From positions 806,001-870,000 of the forward strand of contig NZ_PGES01000001.1 of NCBI RefSeq assembly GCF_002797895.1: 64,000 nucleotides of DNA. The letters run 5' to 3'. Below the pieces are notes generated by a model. The model made no database searches. It saw only the letters and a list, made by a program, of their open reading frames with translations, and was not told the DNA's origin. Source of the DNA: Janthinobacterium sp. 67. GTDB taxonomy: Bacteria > Pseudomonadota > Gammaproteobacteria > Burkholderiales > Burkholderiaceae_D. The translations under genes were made by a program, and so were the position numbers. Shown piece after piece: positions 18,901 through 27,894 of this stretch; the first letter of the stretch is position 1; the number at the start of each line of letters is the position of its first letter.

Positions 18901-19323
18901 GCCCGCTTCAATTTCGATGAAGGAGACGGGGTCGATAATGGAAAACGGCTGGGCGCCGGGGCTGCCCGCGCCCAGGTAATCGAAGGTGAGGGAAAAGGCC
19001 GTGGCCGTACCGCCGGGGCCGATGCCGCCGACCAGCGCCAACGCGTCGAGGTAGCCGCTGGCGGGAATGGCGGGGTCGGGCTGCACCAGCAGCACGTCCC
19101 AGTCCGGTAGCGTGGAGACGCTGTGCAGATTGGCGTACTGGCCCACGCTGAAGAACACGGTGAATTCCTCGATGGGCATGGCCAGCGTGGTGTTGCTGAC
19201 CGTATAGTCGTAGCGCCACTGCGTGCCGCCCAGCGATGTTGCCGTGTAGCCGATGCTGGCGGCGTGCGCGGCGGACGTGGCGCACAGCAGCAGCGCCAGC
19301 AGCGCTCGTTTGATAAAACTCAT
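15949..19323 (-). CDS. Giant secreted fusion protein: PEP-CTERM-like N-part, lipoprotein-like middle, LAS-type metallopeptidase C-part
   Basis: An 1124-residue protein with start at 19323, where GGGGGA precedes the ATG. Residues 1-21 are a signal peptide (LLALLLCATSAAHA). Residues 22-145 form a small exported domain. Residues 150-171 (LPSTPWLLLAGVLAMACLRRR) look like a PEP-CTERM/VPLPA-type sorting tail, normally a protein's end. It runs without stop into a second export-like signal from Met164 ending at LSLCACGG (Cys186/Cys188), as in a lipoprotein. Then follow CARDB/DUF11-like repeats (YTYRVHIRNNGSDTAGNVQ, about 230-320), a carboxypeptidase-regulatory-like segment (LLAGYNHHQRQVAVVDATGA) and further beta-rich domains. 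The C-terminus has H-x6-D (HSDGQQID, 993-1000) and H-x-H (HWH, 1115-1117), the zinc signature of LAS/MepA-type peptidoglycan peptidases. The peptidase assignment is motif-based. Confidence 0.7.
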   Translation of the reverse strand: MSFIKRALLALLLCATSAAHAASIGYTATSLGGTQWRYDYTVSNTTLAMPIEEFTVFFSVGQYANLHSVSTLPDWDVLLVQPDPAIPASGYLDALALVGGIGPGGTATAFSLTFDYLGAGSPGAQPFSIIDPVSFIEIEAGITQPSAVALPSTPWLLLAGVLAMACLRRRQLAGAALATGLALSLCACGGPDDPMQPAAPKVMLAAAVTATQAAGDLEVTSLEKVAEQRVNRTAWDYTYRVHIRNNGSDTAGNVQAVLASVPAGSTIIDGEVLAGSIGAGATVTPTDTITLRIERSVAFQSAGLMWTFSTSTGIALDPVRPAQVVVLPLAGLGFPDGADSVKASGAVTDVLLQDGSLRFSTPGDTGVDQHAQFSLSKGGKITTLDLLIQTELPTAVETYVEPNDDGSVPTTAPVLAITGLGPNNRLQPGALGFRLVDAAPMALQDDSDGLLSAPNGVAISLKSYWTFDAASGTFSISPVSMQQLLAPLPNGSYELNLNFVSQDGEFTASYALIVIKSGIVLQGQLRTPAGGNATGLAGKKMLLAGYNHHQRQVAVVDATGAFHFDGVLPDTYQLTLNDLVHPNVVSVSAVVFENSSNVNVDIVYPYAASLTLRAGAQTYAAGSVTQDGAGPPARAVAASPRAAGEATPQDDVDSKTFTATAAAQNQTITSPIAFTVPKGTKNVGVKITVSTAEYPTYTTAQSQYNDTWSYAVTGLPGVSLAAAGAVNQTHYTQGSIVRTECVDVSKQTKDGALNLGGNVSATNIGDSALATVTTVELSLACKGLKVTLAKFSSPNQAAHPVLQPIKLTGNLAGPYVSVSQGTATATHTVPLELHYTPATATITEVNIGISSGGGDPAFSTENLLSQTNTKTAGAVKFPGLVLPAFAGAKLDKKAVVTVRLKGSVDNVDASSDPAEGGQVEFKGDTAHIPLYLANDEAALAARRYGTRDPGGDSWATRLAIAWLAGKAYRFDDISGQHVTQTATGRSILGHSGHSDGQQIDLRYADGAGGYTDALGGQNDGAAIHKLISDAKAEVAANAAQKPKLASLQAWIAANRAMLAQEAAQAGTRVIYIGPSFVKLALVDGRFSAAPADKIPGAGAWTKPAKVHIEAGHLSHWHISLTAHP

Positions 19324-19587
19324 GATCGTTCCCCCATAGACTGACGCCAAGCGTGCCCAGGCAAGGGGGCAAGCAGGAAACGTTCCTGTATAATTTATTC
19401 TTCAAAAACAAGGGCTTGGCGGACGCGGGCAGGAGCCGGTGTCAAATTTTCCGACACAGGGGCGTATGGCTGAGGTTGTCAGCGCTGTCCTACCCGTCTT
19501 GTCGAAACTGTCTGATTGTATGCCTTGCGGAAACACGTGATGATGGTGTCCATGCTGCAACAGCCAACCAGTCCGACGGAGTATGCG

Positions 19588-19812
19588 ATGTCCAAGCAAG
19601 CCAAGCCCAGCCATTTGAACAAGCCGTTCCTGCTGATCTGCCTGTTTACGTTCTCGACCCTGGCGGCCACCTTGATCAATACGGGCGAGGCGCAGACGGA
19701 CGATGCGGCGCCGGCGCCCGTGGCGCGCGAAGTGGGCCATGGCGCCTTGCCCGTCTGCGGCAGCGATGCCCTCACGCTGTCGGCACACTGCCAGCCGGAA
19801 CGCCGGGCTTGA
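19588..19812 (+). CDS. Hypothetical small membrane or exported protein
   Basis: A 74-residue protein starting at an ATG seven bases after GGAG. An N-terminal hydrophobic segment (PFLLICLFTFSTLAATLI) is followed by a short acidic Ala/Pro-rich tail with two Cys. The last 41 bases overlap the 3' end of the convergent topoisomerase gene, which is unusual and lowers confidence. No family recognised. Confidence 0.4.
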   Translation: MSKQAKPSHLNKPFLLICLFTFSTLAATLINTGEAQTDDAAPAPVAREVGHGALPVCGSDALTLSAHCQPERRA

Positions 19813-20863
19813 CCGCACCCTGCAGCCGCTGCTGCAGCAAGGCCAGCACGGCCGCTTCCTCCGGCGCCAGCGCCTGCAAATCGTCCTGCATCTGCTGCCG
19901 CGCCCGCTCGCGCATGCCTTCCAATAAACTGCCATCGAGATACGATTCCAGCACGGCCGGGTGCACATAGCACTTGCGGCAGATCGTCGGCGTGTTGCCC
20001 AGCTTCTTGGCCACGGACTCGATCGCCTGCACGATGTTTTTCTTCGCTTGCGCATCGGAATCGACCTGTTCGAACGCCTGCAAGGCCAGCGCGGCCAGCA
20101 AGGTGCCGGACCAGGTGCGGAAATCCTTGGCCGTGTAGTCTTCCCCCGTCACTTCGCGCAGGTAATCGTTGACGTCGCCCGAATCGACGCCGTGGCGCGC
20201 GCCATCCGCATCGACATATTGAAACAGTTCCTGGCCCGGCAGTTCGCGCATGCGCTGCAGCACCCTGGCCAGGCGCCGGTCGCTCAGGCGGATATCGTGG
20301 CGCACGCCGCTCTTGCCCTTGAAGTGGAAAGCGACGGCGCTGCCGTCAACCTGTACGTGACGCGTGCGCAGGGTGGTCAGGCCGAACGATTTGTTCGTGC
20401 GCGCGTATTCTTCGTTGCCGATGCGCATCATCGTCAATTCCAGCAGGTGCACGATGGTGGCCAGCACTTTTTCACGGGGCAAGCCGGGCAGCTGCATGCC
20501 GCGCGCGACGGCGGCGCGGATGGCGGGCAGGGCGCGGCCAAAGCTGAGCATGCGCTCATATTTCACTTCGTCGCGCACCTGGCGCCAGCGCGCATGGTAG
20601 CGGTATTGCTTGCGGCCCCGCGCGTCGCGTCCCGTCGCCTGCAAATGGCCGTTCGCGTGCGGGCAGATCCACACGTCCGTCCAGGCCGGCGGTATGGCCA
20701 GCGCCTTGATGCGCGCCAGGGTGGCGGCGTCGCGCAGGACTTGGCCGTCCCCGTCGCGGTAGCGGAACTTGCCGGGCTTGCCCGATCGGGCGATGCCGCT
20801 CTGATGGTCGCCCGTGTAGCGCAGGCCGGCGGCGCGGGCCGTGGTGGTGGCGGATATTTCCAT
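19772..20863 (-). CDS. DNA topoisomerase IB
   Basis: Relaxes supercoils by a transient 3'-phosphotyrosine link, without ATP or metal. The 363-residue protein has the poxvirus-type bacterial topoisomerase IB layout: N-terminal clamp (GKFRYRDGDGQVLRDAATLA), then the catalytic domain with Arg147 (RIGNEEYA), Lys184 (FKGKSGVRHD), Arg249 (AKDFRTWSGT) and the nucleophile Tyr299 in CRKCYVHPAVLESY. All catalytic residues are present. Length is typical. It is transcribed away from the ykvA-like gene, with 92 bases between the two starts. Confidence 0.93.
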   Translation of the reverse strand: MEISATTTARAAGLRYTGDHQSGIARSGKPGKFRYRDGDGQVLRDAATLARIKALAIPPAWTDVWICPHANGHLQATGRDARGRKQYRYHARWRQVRDEVKYERMLSFGRALPAIRAAVARGMQLPGLPREKVLATIVHLLELTMMRIGNEEYARTNKSFGLTTLRTRHVQVDGSAVAFHFKGKSGVRHDIRLSDRRLARVLQRMRELPGQELFQYVDADGARHGVDSGDVNDYLREVTGEDYTAKDFRTWSGTLLAALALQAFEQVDSDAQAKKNIVQAIESVAKKLGNTPTICRKCYVHPAVLESYLDGSLLEGMRERARQQMQDDLQALAPEEAAVLALLQQRLQGAVKPGVPAGSVPTA

Positions 20864-20955
20864 GGATATAAGGTACCTTGCACGCCGCGCACCTGCCGCG
20901 CCGTTATGCTAAGGTGCGCATTCGTAACGCCGTGCGCGGCAGACAGGAGCAGCAG

Positions 20956-21339
20956 ATGTTTGGCAGAAAAAAGAATCTGGAAGAAGACCACGCCCCCCAG
21001 GCCGACAAGCAGTATGAAAAGAAATACACGGATGACAGCTTCTGGGACAAGGTCGTCAAGTTCGCCAAGACGGCGGGACGCGAAGTCATCGAGAAAGCCC
21101 TGTGGCTGTACTACGCGGCGCAGCAGCCGAATACGCCGCTGTGGGCCAAGACGGCCATCTATGGCGCGCTCGGCTATTTCATTTCGCCCATCGATGCGAT
21201 TCCCGACATCACGCCCGTGGTCGGCTATGCGGATGACCTGGCCGTGCTGGCGGCGGCCGTCGCCACGGTCGCCACCTACATCACGGCCGAGGTCAAGGAA
21301 CGGGCCGCCGAGAAACTGCGCGGCTGGTTCGGCGCCTAG
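20956..21339 (+). CDS. YkvA family protein (DUF1232)
   Basis: A 127-residue protein with the DUF1232 core KTAIYGALGYFISPIDAIPDITPVVGYADDLAVLAAAVA, which holds one or two hydrophobic segments. The N-terminus is highly charged (GRKKNLEEDHAPQADKQYEKK). A ribosome binding site, CAGGAG, lies nine bases before the ATG at 20956. The function of YkvA proteins is not established; they are probable small membrane proteins. Its 3' end overlaps that of the next, convergent small gene by four bases. Confidence 0.85.
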   Translation: MFGRKKNLEEDHAPQADKQYEKKYTDDSFWDKVVKFAKTAGREVIEKALWLYYAAQQPNTPLWAKTAIYGALGYFISPIDAIPDITPVVGYADDLAVLAAAVATVATYITAEVKERAAEKLRGWFGA

Positions 21340-21515
21340 CTTGCTGGCGTGGGCTGACCCGGCTGACCCGGCTGGCCCTTGATGGCATTGCGGTACTTGG
21401 CCCTGGCCTCGGCCCGCTTGACCGCCTCATTGGCGATGTTCTGTGCCTTGATGCGGGCTTTTTCACTCTTGCTGCGCTGCTGCGCCACGTCCTTGTTGCC
21501 GATGCGGTTCGTCAT
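21336..21515 (-). CDS. Hypothetical small basic protein
   Basis: A 59-residue, highly charged helical protein (NKDVAQQRSKSEKARIKAQN, then EAVKRAEARAKYR) with a Gly-Gln-Pro repeat tail (GQPGQPGQP). Start at 21515 is chosen for the strong GAGGAG eight bases upstream; an in-frame start at 21539 would include that site in the coding region. The composition suggests nucleic-acid or ribosome association, but no family is recognised. Confidence 0.6.
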   Translation of the reverse strand: MTNRIGNKDVAQQRSKSEKARIKAQNIANEAVKRAEARAKYRNAIKGQPGQPGQPTPAS

Positions 21516-21606
21516 GCCGGTCTCCTCGTTGAGCGTCAAATCTGACTAGCACAGCATACTTTCTTGCCTGGGCGCCACCGTGCGCCCGCTCACACAAGGC
21601 GCATGC

Positions 21607-22788
21607 CTAGCGCGCTTGCGCGCCGCTGCCGCCATGGGCCAGCAGGCGCAGCACGACTTCTTTCTGGAATGAACGAAACTCCTTGTCGGCGCTGACGTTG
21701 GCAAAGGCCAGCACGGCCGTCTTGCTGGCGCGGTCGACGCAGACGACGGATGCGGCGCCCGGGTCGCCGCCGCTGTGCGTGGCCAGCGCCTTGCCGTCGA
21801 CGTCGCGCAGCAGCCACACGAGGGCCTGGCGCACGGACGAATCGGCAGGCACGACGGGGGCCGCTTGCGGGGCGAAAAATGACTGCAGGGTGGAGTCTTG
21901 CAGGTAGCGGTGGCCGTCGACCCGGCCGCCATTGCTGAAGATGGCGAGGAAGCGGGCGAAATCATGCGCCGAGCTGCGCAGCAGGCCGGCCGGCCAGTCC
22001 GGATAGCCGACGGACGGCAGCACCTGCAGGCCCGGCTCCTTGTGCGCATATGGCTGGGCGACGACGGCGCGGCGCGGCAGGCCGGCCAGCTTCCAGGCCG
22101 TATTGTCCATGCCCAGCGGTTCGAACAGGTGTTCCTGGGTGTAGGCGTCCAGGCCATCGGGGTTCAAGCGGCCCACCAGATAGCCGAGCAGGGCGATGCC
22201 GACATTGCTGTAGCGCCATTCCGTGCCGGGCCGGGCCGCAAATGACACGTCCGCGTCGTACCAGGCGCCGCCGCGCGACAGATAGCCCTTGACGAAGTCG
22301 CGCAGCGGCAATCGCGGGTCGCCTTGCACGGCAAATGTCGTCGTCTTGTCGTACACGGCGTCGGAAATACCCGAAGTGTGATTGAGCAAATGGCGAAAGG
22401 TGATGGGCACGTCGGGAAACTTCGGATGCATGAACGGGAAGTCCAGGTAGGCCGCCACCTTGTCGTCGAGCTGGAAAGCGCCCTGTTCCAGCAGCATCAT
22501 GACGGCCGTGGCGGTGACGAGCTTGCTGACGGAGGCGACATGGAACACCGTGTCGGCATCGGCCTTCTTGCCGGCCTGGATGTCGGCCCAGCCATAGCCG
22601 CGCGCGAAAATCGTTTGCTCGCCGCGCACCACGGCCACGCTCATGCCCGGCGTTTCCGTACGCGCAAGGCCATCGCGCATGAAGCCGTCAAATGTCGTTT
22701 CCCACGCCAGCCTGGCCGGATCGGTGGCGCAGCCCGTTTGCAGCAGGGCCATCGAGACGCCCAGTCCCAGCACGCTTCTTCGTTTCAT
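21607..22788 (-). CDS. Serine hydrolase, class C beta-lactamase/EstB fold lipoprotein
   Basis: A 393-residue penicillin-binding-protein-like hydrolase. The N-terminus is a lipoprotein signal, with lipobox LLQTGC at Cys20. The three catalytic motifs are present: S-x-x-K at Ser86-Lys89 (SVSKL), Y-S-N at 193-195, and an H-S-G triad late in the protein (ATHSGGDPG) replacing K-T-G. Typical of esterases or D-aminopeptidase-like enzymes rather than of acquired AmpC beta-lactamases. Substrate unknown; location envelope, facing the periplasm. Confidence 0.88.
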   Translation of the reverse strand: MKRRSVLGLGVSMALLQTGCATDPARLAWETTFDGFMRDGLARTETPGMSVAVVRGEQTIFARGYGWADIQAGKKADADTVFHVASVSKLVTATAVMMLLEQGAFQLDDKVAAYLDFPFMHPKFPDVPITFRHLLNHTSGISDAVYDKTTTFAVQGDPRLPLRDFVKGYLSRGGAWYDADVSFAARPGTEWRYSNVGIALLGYLVGRLNPDGLDAYTQEHLFEPLGMDNTAWKLAGLPRRAVVAQPYAHKEPGLQVLPSVGYPDWPAGLLRSSAHDFARFLAIFSNGGRVDGHRYLQDSTLQSFFAPQAAPVVPADSSVRQALVWLLRDVDGKALATHSGGDPGAASVVCVDRASKTAVLAFANVSADKEFRSFQKEVVLRLLAHGGSGAQAR

Positions 22789-22896
22789 TGATTCTCTCTT
22801 TTGCCATTTTTAATTATCTTAACAATATTTCCGCCCGCCATAGGGGCGATTGACAAAACTTTGCTGCTAAGCAATGACAATGGATGATCGCCTGTG

Positions 22897-24192
22897 CTAT
22901 TTGCGCCAGTAGCGTTCCAGCAGCGGTTTGACCGTCAGGCCGTGCGCGACGATGGAGAGGATGACGACGACGAGGGTGATGTCGGCCAGTTCGCGCGCCA
23001 GCCCGCGCGGCAAGCCATGGGCGATGGCATAGCTGAGGTAGTACAGCGAGCCGATGCCGCGCACGCCGAACCACGCGGCCAGCCCCCGCAGGGGCACGCT
23101 GGTGCCGGAAGCCAGCAAGCCGAACATCACGCTGGCCGGACGCGCCACCAGCAGCAGGAACAGCGCCACGCTCCACGCCTGCCAGCTCCAAGCGGCGGCC
23201 GTGACGGCGCCGCCCAGCAGCAGCACGAGGGTCAGTTCGGACAGCCGTTCCAGGTGTTCCTTGAAGACGAGCGATTCGCCGCTGACGGTCAGCGGCACGT
23301 CGCTGTCGTGCGGCTTGGCGGCGGACACGGCATGGGTGTCGTCGGCCTGCAGCAAGCCTTGCCGGTCTTTCGGCGCGCCGGCCAGCCGCAGTTCCGTCTG
23401 GCGCAAGGCCACGCCGGCGAAGAACACGGCCAGAAACCCCCACGCGTGCAGCCACGTGGCCACGCCATACACGAGGGCGATCAAGCCCAGGGCCGCCAGG
23501 TCGTCCAGCATCGCGTGTTTCGGTTCCTTCGCGCGCACCTGCCAGCCCAGCCAGGCCAGCAGCGCGCCGCCAGCCACACCGAGGGCGATGGCGCCCGCGC
23601 TGGCCCAGACCAGATCGCGCCACAGCCAGGTGGCGCCATGCGGCCCCAGCTCGTGCAGGCCCAGCAAGCCCAGGCCCAGCATGACGAAAGGAAAGCCGCT
23701 GCCATCGTTCATGCCCGCCTCGCTGGTCAGGGTGAAGCGCAATTGCTCGCTGTCGCCCGCATGGCGCAGCTGCACGTCGGTGGCCAGCACGGGGTCGGTG
23801 GGGGCGAGGATGGCGCCCAGCAGTATGCCCGCGCCCAGGGGCAAACCCAGCACCAGGCACGCAAAGGCCGCCACCAGGGCCACGGAGATGGCCATCGACA
23901 GCCACGCCAGGCGCAGCGGCGGCAGCCAGCGGGCCAGGCTGAAGGGCACGGGCATCTTGACGCCGGCGGAAAACAGGGAGATGAGGACGGCGATTTCCGT
24001 CAGGGTTTCCAGCAGGGGCGCCTGCTGCACCAGGTCGAACGAAAACAGGCCGAGGAACATGGGGCCCAGCAGCAGGCCCACGCCCAGGTAAGCCATGGCC
24101 GAAGTCAAGGGCAGGCGCGCGATGCCGTCGGCGCCCAGGCCGCGCGCCAGCATCAGGCAGCCGATCAGGATGAACCAGGCGGTGGTGTTCAT
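22897..24192 (-). CDS. CPA1-type cation:proton antiporter
   Basis: A 431-residue integral membrane protein with about twelve hydrophobic segments. Family signatures include AILAPTDPVLATDVQL, with the Asp of the transport core, and SEAGMNDGSGFPFVMLGL, the Asn-Asp pair of Na+/H+ exchangers. Start at 24192 (MNTTAWFILIG) puts the first helix at the N-terminus and has AAGG close upstream; upstream in-frame codons look non-coding. Probably exchanges Na+ or K+ for H+ for pH or salt homeostasis. It precedes an MscS channel gene on the same strand 50 bases away, so the two may be read together as an ion/osmotic stress pair. Confidence 0.88.
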   Translation of the reverse strand: MNTTAWFILIGCLMLARGLGADGIARLPLTSAMAYLGVGLLLGPMFLGLFSFDLVQQAPLLETLTEIAVLISLFSAGVKMPVPFSLARWLPPLRLAWLSMAISVALVAAFACLVLGLPLGAGILLGAILAPTDPVLATDVQLRHAGDSEQLRFTLTSEAGMNDGSGFPFVMLGLGLLGLHELGPHGATWLWRDLVWASAGAIALGVAGGALLAWLGWQVRAKEPKHAMLDDLAALGLIALVYGVATWLHAWGFLAVFFAGVALRQTELRLAGAPKDRQGLLQADDTHAVSAAKPHDSDVPLTVSGESLVFKEHLERLSELTLVLLLGGAVTAAAWSWQAWSVALFLLLVARPASVMFGLLASGTSVPLRGLAAWFGVRGIGSLYYLSYAIAHGLPRGLARELADITLVVVILSIVAHGLTVKPLLERYWRK

Positions 24193-24242
24193 CCGCCTTA
24201 TTCTAGCGGCGCGCGAGCCAGGGCAGCGCGCCGCAGGGCTTT

Positions 24243-25370
24243 TTACGCCTTGTTCGCGGCCTTGTACAGCGACACACTGTCGTTCTGCGCCTGCATCGCA
24301 TGCAGCTCGATCGGGTCGTGCGTGGAGCGCAGGCGGGGCAGACCGTGCGGATAGTGGGCCGTAATAAAGGCCAGCATCTGTTCGCGCACGAGGCAGCGCA
24401 GCTCGAAGGCCAGGCCCGAATCTGCCGCGCTGATCAGGAAGCGCACGCGCACGGCCCGCTCGTTCGAATCCGTCGCCTGCACCGTGCAGACGCGGCCATC
24501 CCATTGGGGCGCCGCCTCGCAGATGCGCGTCAGTTCCGCGCGCAGGGGCTCGAGCGGAATGCTGAAATCGAGCCACAGGAACACCGTGCCCAGCAGGGTC
24601 GAGGAACTGTGGGTCCAGTTTTCGAACGGGTTTTCAATGAACCACTGCAGCGGCACGATCAGGCGGCGCTCGTCCCACACGCGCACGACCACGTACGTGC
24701 CCTTGATTTCCTCGACCTTGCCCCATTCGCCATTGACGATCAGCACGTCGTCGATGCGGATCGGTTGGGAGAACGCGATTTGCAGGCCCGCGATGAAATT
24801 GCCGAGCACGGGACGGGCGGCGATACCGGCCACGAGACCGGCCACGCCGGCCGAGGCCAGCAGGCTGGCGCCGATCTGCCGCGCGCCGGGCAGGGTCAGC
24901 AGCACGAAGGCCAGTCCCAGGACGACGACGATGGCGTGCGCGCTGCGCGTGAGCACGCGGGCCTGGGTGATCAGGCGGCGCGCGCGGAGGTTGTCGGCCA
25001 CGTCGACGGGATTGATTTCGGAAATCGTGATGGATAAGGCCTGGATGCACTGCATGGCCAGCCAGGTCAGCGCGATGATCAGCGCCACGCTGGCCAGGTG
25101 CGACATGGCCAGCAAGCCCGGCGTGTCGTCGGGCGCGCCGGCCAGCACCATGCGCAAGCCGAAGACGACCACGCACAGCTGGCTGGCGCGAAAGGCCACG
25201 CGCGTGGCGTTGGTGGTGAACGGGCGGCCATTGGCCAGTCTTTTGAGCAGGCTGATGCCGGCCCGGTGCACGCCGATGGCGACCACGCTGACGAGCAGGG
25301 CGGAAACGAGCACGGTCAGCGCCGAGCGCAGCGGGCCTCCCATCAGCGAGTGGAACGTGCTGAGATCCAT
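24243..25370 (-). CDS. MscS-type mechanosensitive channel
   Basis: A 375-residue inner-membrane protein with four or five N-terminal helices followed by the MscS pore helix and beta domain: SAGVAGLVAGIAARPVLGN, FSQPIRIDDVLIVNGEWGKV and the tail RLIVPLQWFIENPFENW. Opens on membrane tension to release solutes. Start at 25370 follows AAGGAG ten bases upstream. A longer frame begins at 25517, but its extra residues are not membrane-like. Lies upstream of, and on the same strand as, the antiporter gene. Confidence 0.9.
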   Translation of the reverse strand: MDLSTFHSLMGGPLRSALTVLVSALLVSVVAIGVHRAGISLLKRLANGRPFTTNATRVAFRASQLCVVVFGLRMVLAGAPDDTPGLLAMSHLASVALIIALTWLAMQCIQALSITISEINPVDVADNLRARRLITQARVLTRSAHAIVVVLGLAFVLLTLPGARQIGASLLASAGVAGLVAGIAARPVLGNFIAGLQIAFSQPIRIDDVLIVNGEWGKVEEIKGTYVVVRVWDERRLIVPLQWFIENPFENWTHSSSTLLGTVFLWLDFSIPLEPLRAELTRICEAAPQWDGRVCTVQATDSNERAVRVRFLISAADSGLAFELRCLVREQMLAFITAHYPHGLPRLRSTHDPIELHAMQAQNDSVSLYKAANKA

Positions 25371-25608
25371 AGGCGAAAACTCCTTGAGATTGGTGAGATG
25401 GATGTCGGAAGCGGGTATTTTACGGGCAGATGACGTAACGGGGGCGTGCGTTGCCGAACGGATAAGACCTGCGTCAAGGTGGATACTCGATGAAATTGCT
25501 GCGCTGCGCCATGTCACGTTGACGTTTCAATATGGAAATCAAACGGGCGTCGCCGCAGTGGAAACATAGTCATACTTGCCATGCTTTTTGTTTTTGCAAA
25601 GGAAAACG

Positions 25609-27894
25609 ATGATAGTACGATCACTCCGAATGTCCTTGCGCTTCATCCTGCCGCTGGCCCTGGTGCTGGGATTGTTTGCCTATATTGTGGTACCCCTGCT
25701 CGACAACATCACCCTGCGCTGGTACGTGCGCGACCTCGACAGCCGGGCTGAATTGCTCGCTGGCACTCTCCGACCCTCGCTGACCGAATATCTGCCCGCC
25801 CAGGACGCCACGCGCATCGGCGAACTGTTCCAGGGCGCGACGCGCGACGAACGCCTGATCGCCATCGGCTTTTGCGACAACGCGGGCCATTTGCTGTACC
25901 ACTCGCTCGAGTACCCGGCCTCGATCGGCTGCTGGAGCACGCCTCCCACGGGCGGCCTGTACAAATCCCTGGCGCAATTGCCGCAAGGGCAAGTCCACAT
26001 CAGTGAAACGCCCGTGATGCAGGATGCGTCCCAGCTGGGCCGTCTGGTGCTGGTGCAGGACATGAGCTTTGTCGAACGCCGCAATACCGATACCAAGCGC
26101 TTCATCTTTGCCTTCCTGGCCGTGCTGGCCGTACTGATTTCCCTGATGACCGTGTTCGTGGCCCACCTGAGCTGGCGCGGCTGGCTGGCGGCCGTCAAGG
26201 ACATCCTGCGCGGTGAATTGCTGTCGAAGAACAATCCCGCCGTTGCCGCCGCCGCACCGGCCGCCGCGCCCGCGCCGCCGCCGGAAATGCAGCCGCTGAT
26301 CGGCGACTTGCGCGAATTGCTGCAGGAATACCATCTGGAACGCCAGGGCGATAACGGCTGGTCGGCCGACTGGACGCCGGACAAGCTGCGCGCCCTGCTG
26401 GAAGCGGACCTGTCCGGCGACCAGGTGCTCGTGGTGTCGAACCGCGAGCCGTACATCCACACCAAAACGGAGACCGGTGTTGCGGTGCTGCGTCCCGCCA
26501 GCGGCCTGGTGACGGCCGTGGAAGCGGTGATGCGGGCGTGCTCCGGCACGTGGATCGCGCATGGGGCCGGTTCCGCCGACCGCGAGACGGTGGATAAATT
26601 CGACCACGTGCCCGTGCCGCCGGACAATCCCAGCTATACCTTGCGCCGCGTGTGGCTGACGGAAGAGGAAGAGCAGGGCTATTATTATGGCTTCGCCAAT
26701 GAAGGCATGTGGCCGCTGTGCCATATCGCCCACGTGCGCCCCGTGTTCCGCTCGTCCGACTGGGAACAGTATGTGAAAGTCAACCGCCGCTTTGCCGATG
26801 CCGTGATCGCCGAGGCGAAGACGGACAACCCCGTCGTGCTGGTGCAGGATTACCATTTCGCCTTGCTGCCGCGCATGGTGCGCGAAGCCTTGCCGAAGGC
26901 GACGATTATTACTTTCTGGCATATCCCCTGGCCGAATTCCGAATCGTTCGGCATTTGCCCCTGGCGCGAAGAAATCCTCGACGGCTTGCTGGGCAGTACG
27001 ATCCTCGGCTTCCACACGCCGTTCCACCGCAAGAATTTCCTCGAAACGGTGGATCGCTACCTGGAAACGCGCATCGAACCGGAAGCGTCGACCATTTCCT
27101 ATGGCGGCGAGATGACGCAGGTCGAGGATTATCCGATTTCCATCGCCTGGCCGGAAGACAAGCCGGACCAGCCCGACGTGGCCACGTGCCGCGCGCAAAT
27201 CCGCAGCGAGCTGGGCGTGGCGCCCGACCACTTGCTGGGCATCGGCGTGGACCGCCTCGACTACACGAAAGGCATCGTCGAACGCTTCCAGGCCGTCGAG
27301 CGCATGCTGGAACAGCAGCCCGGCATGGTCGGCAACTTTACCTTTGTGCAAATCGCCGCCCCCAGCCGCGCCTCGCTCGACGAATACCAGAGTTTCGACG
27401 CCAGGGTGCGCAAGATGGTCGAGCGCATCAACCGCCGCTTCGGTGGCGGCAACTACGTGCCCATCCTGCTCAAAGCCGAGCACCATGGCCAGGACGATTT
27501 GCAGCGCTATTTCCGCGCCTCCGAAGTGTGCATGGTGACGAGCTTGCATGACGGCATGAACCTGGTGGCCAAGGAATTCATCGCCGCGCGCGACGACGAG
27601 CTGGGCGTGCTGGTGCTGAGTCAGTTCACGGGCGCCGCGCGCGAGCTGCACGAAGCGCTGATCATCAATCCGTATCACATCGAGCAGGGCGCCGAGGCCC
27701 TGTACCGCGCCCTCGTGATGCCGCCCGTGGAACAGCGCGAGCGCATGAAGAGCATGCGGGCCCGCGTGAAACATTTCAATGTCTACCGCTGGGCCGGGCG
27801 CATGCTGCTCGATGCGGCCCGTCTGCGCCAGCGCGACAAGGTCATGACCAAGATCGACGCGCACAGCCGCATCAAGCGGCGCAAGGGGATCTGA
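25609..27894 (+). CDS. otsA: Trehalose-6-phosphate synthase with N-terminal membrane/extracytoplasmic domain
   Basis: GT20 enzyme joining UDP-glucose and glucose-6-phosphate. Residues 272-740 are the catalytic part ([80 protein letters not shown]). Unlike the roughly 470-residue E. coli OtsA, this 761-residue protein has a membrane helix at 11-31, a periplasmic segment at about 32-164, a second helix at 165-187 and an Ala/Pro linker at 211-226. That resembles a sensor-kinase input module tethering synthesis to the membrane. AAAGG precedes the ATG at 25609. It overlaps otsB by one base (TGATG), so the two are translationally coupled. Confidence 0.93.
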   Translation: MIVRSLRMSLRFILPLALVLGLFAYIVVPLLDNITLRWYVRDLDSRAELLAGTLRPSLTEYLPAQDATRIGELFQGATRDERLIAIGFCDNAGHLLYHSLEYPASIGCWSTPPTGGLYKSLAQLPQGQVHISETPVMQDASQLGRLVLVQDMSFVERRNTDTKRFIFAFLAVLAVLISLMTVFVAHLSWRGWLAAVKDILRGELLSKNNPAVAAAAPAAAPAPPPEMQPLIGDLRELLQEYHLERQGDNGWSADWTPDKLRALLEADLSGDQVLVVSNREPYIHTKTETGVAVLRPASGLVTAVEAVMRACSGTWIAHGAGSADRETVDKFDHVPVPPDNPSYTLRRVWLTEEEEQGYYYGFANEGMWPLCHIAHVRPVFRSSDWEQYVKVNRRFADAVIAEAKTDNPVVLVQDYHFALLPRMVREALPKATIITFWHIPWPNSESFGICPWREEILDGLLGSTILGFHTPFHRKNFLETVDRYLETRIEPEASTISYGGEMTQVEDYPISIAWPEDKPDQPDVATCRAQIRSELGVAPDHLLGIGVDRLDYTKGIVERFQAVERMLEQQPGMVGNFTFVQIAAPSRASLDEYQSFDARVRKMVERINRRFGGGNYVPILLKAEHHGQDDLQRYFRASEVCMVTSLHDGMNLVAKEFIAARDDELGVLVLSQFTGAARELHEALIINPYHIEQGAEALYRALVMPPVEQRERMKSMRARVKHFNVYRWAGRMLLDAARLRQRDKVMTKIDAHSRIKRRKGI

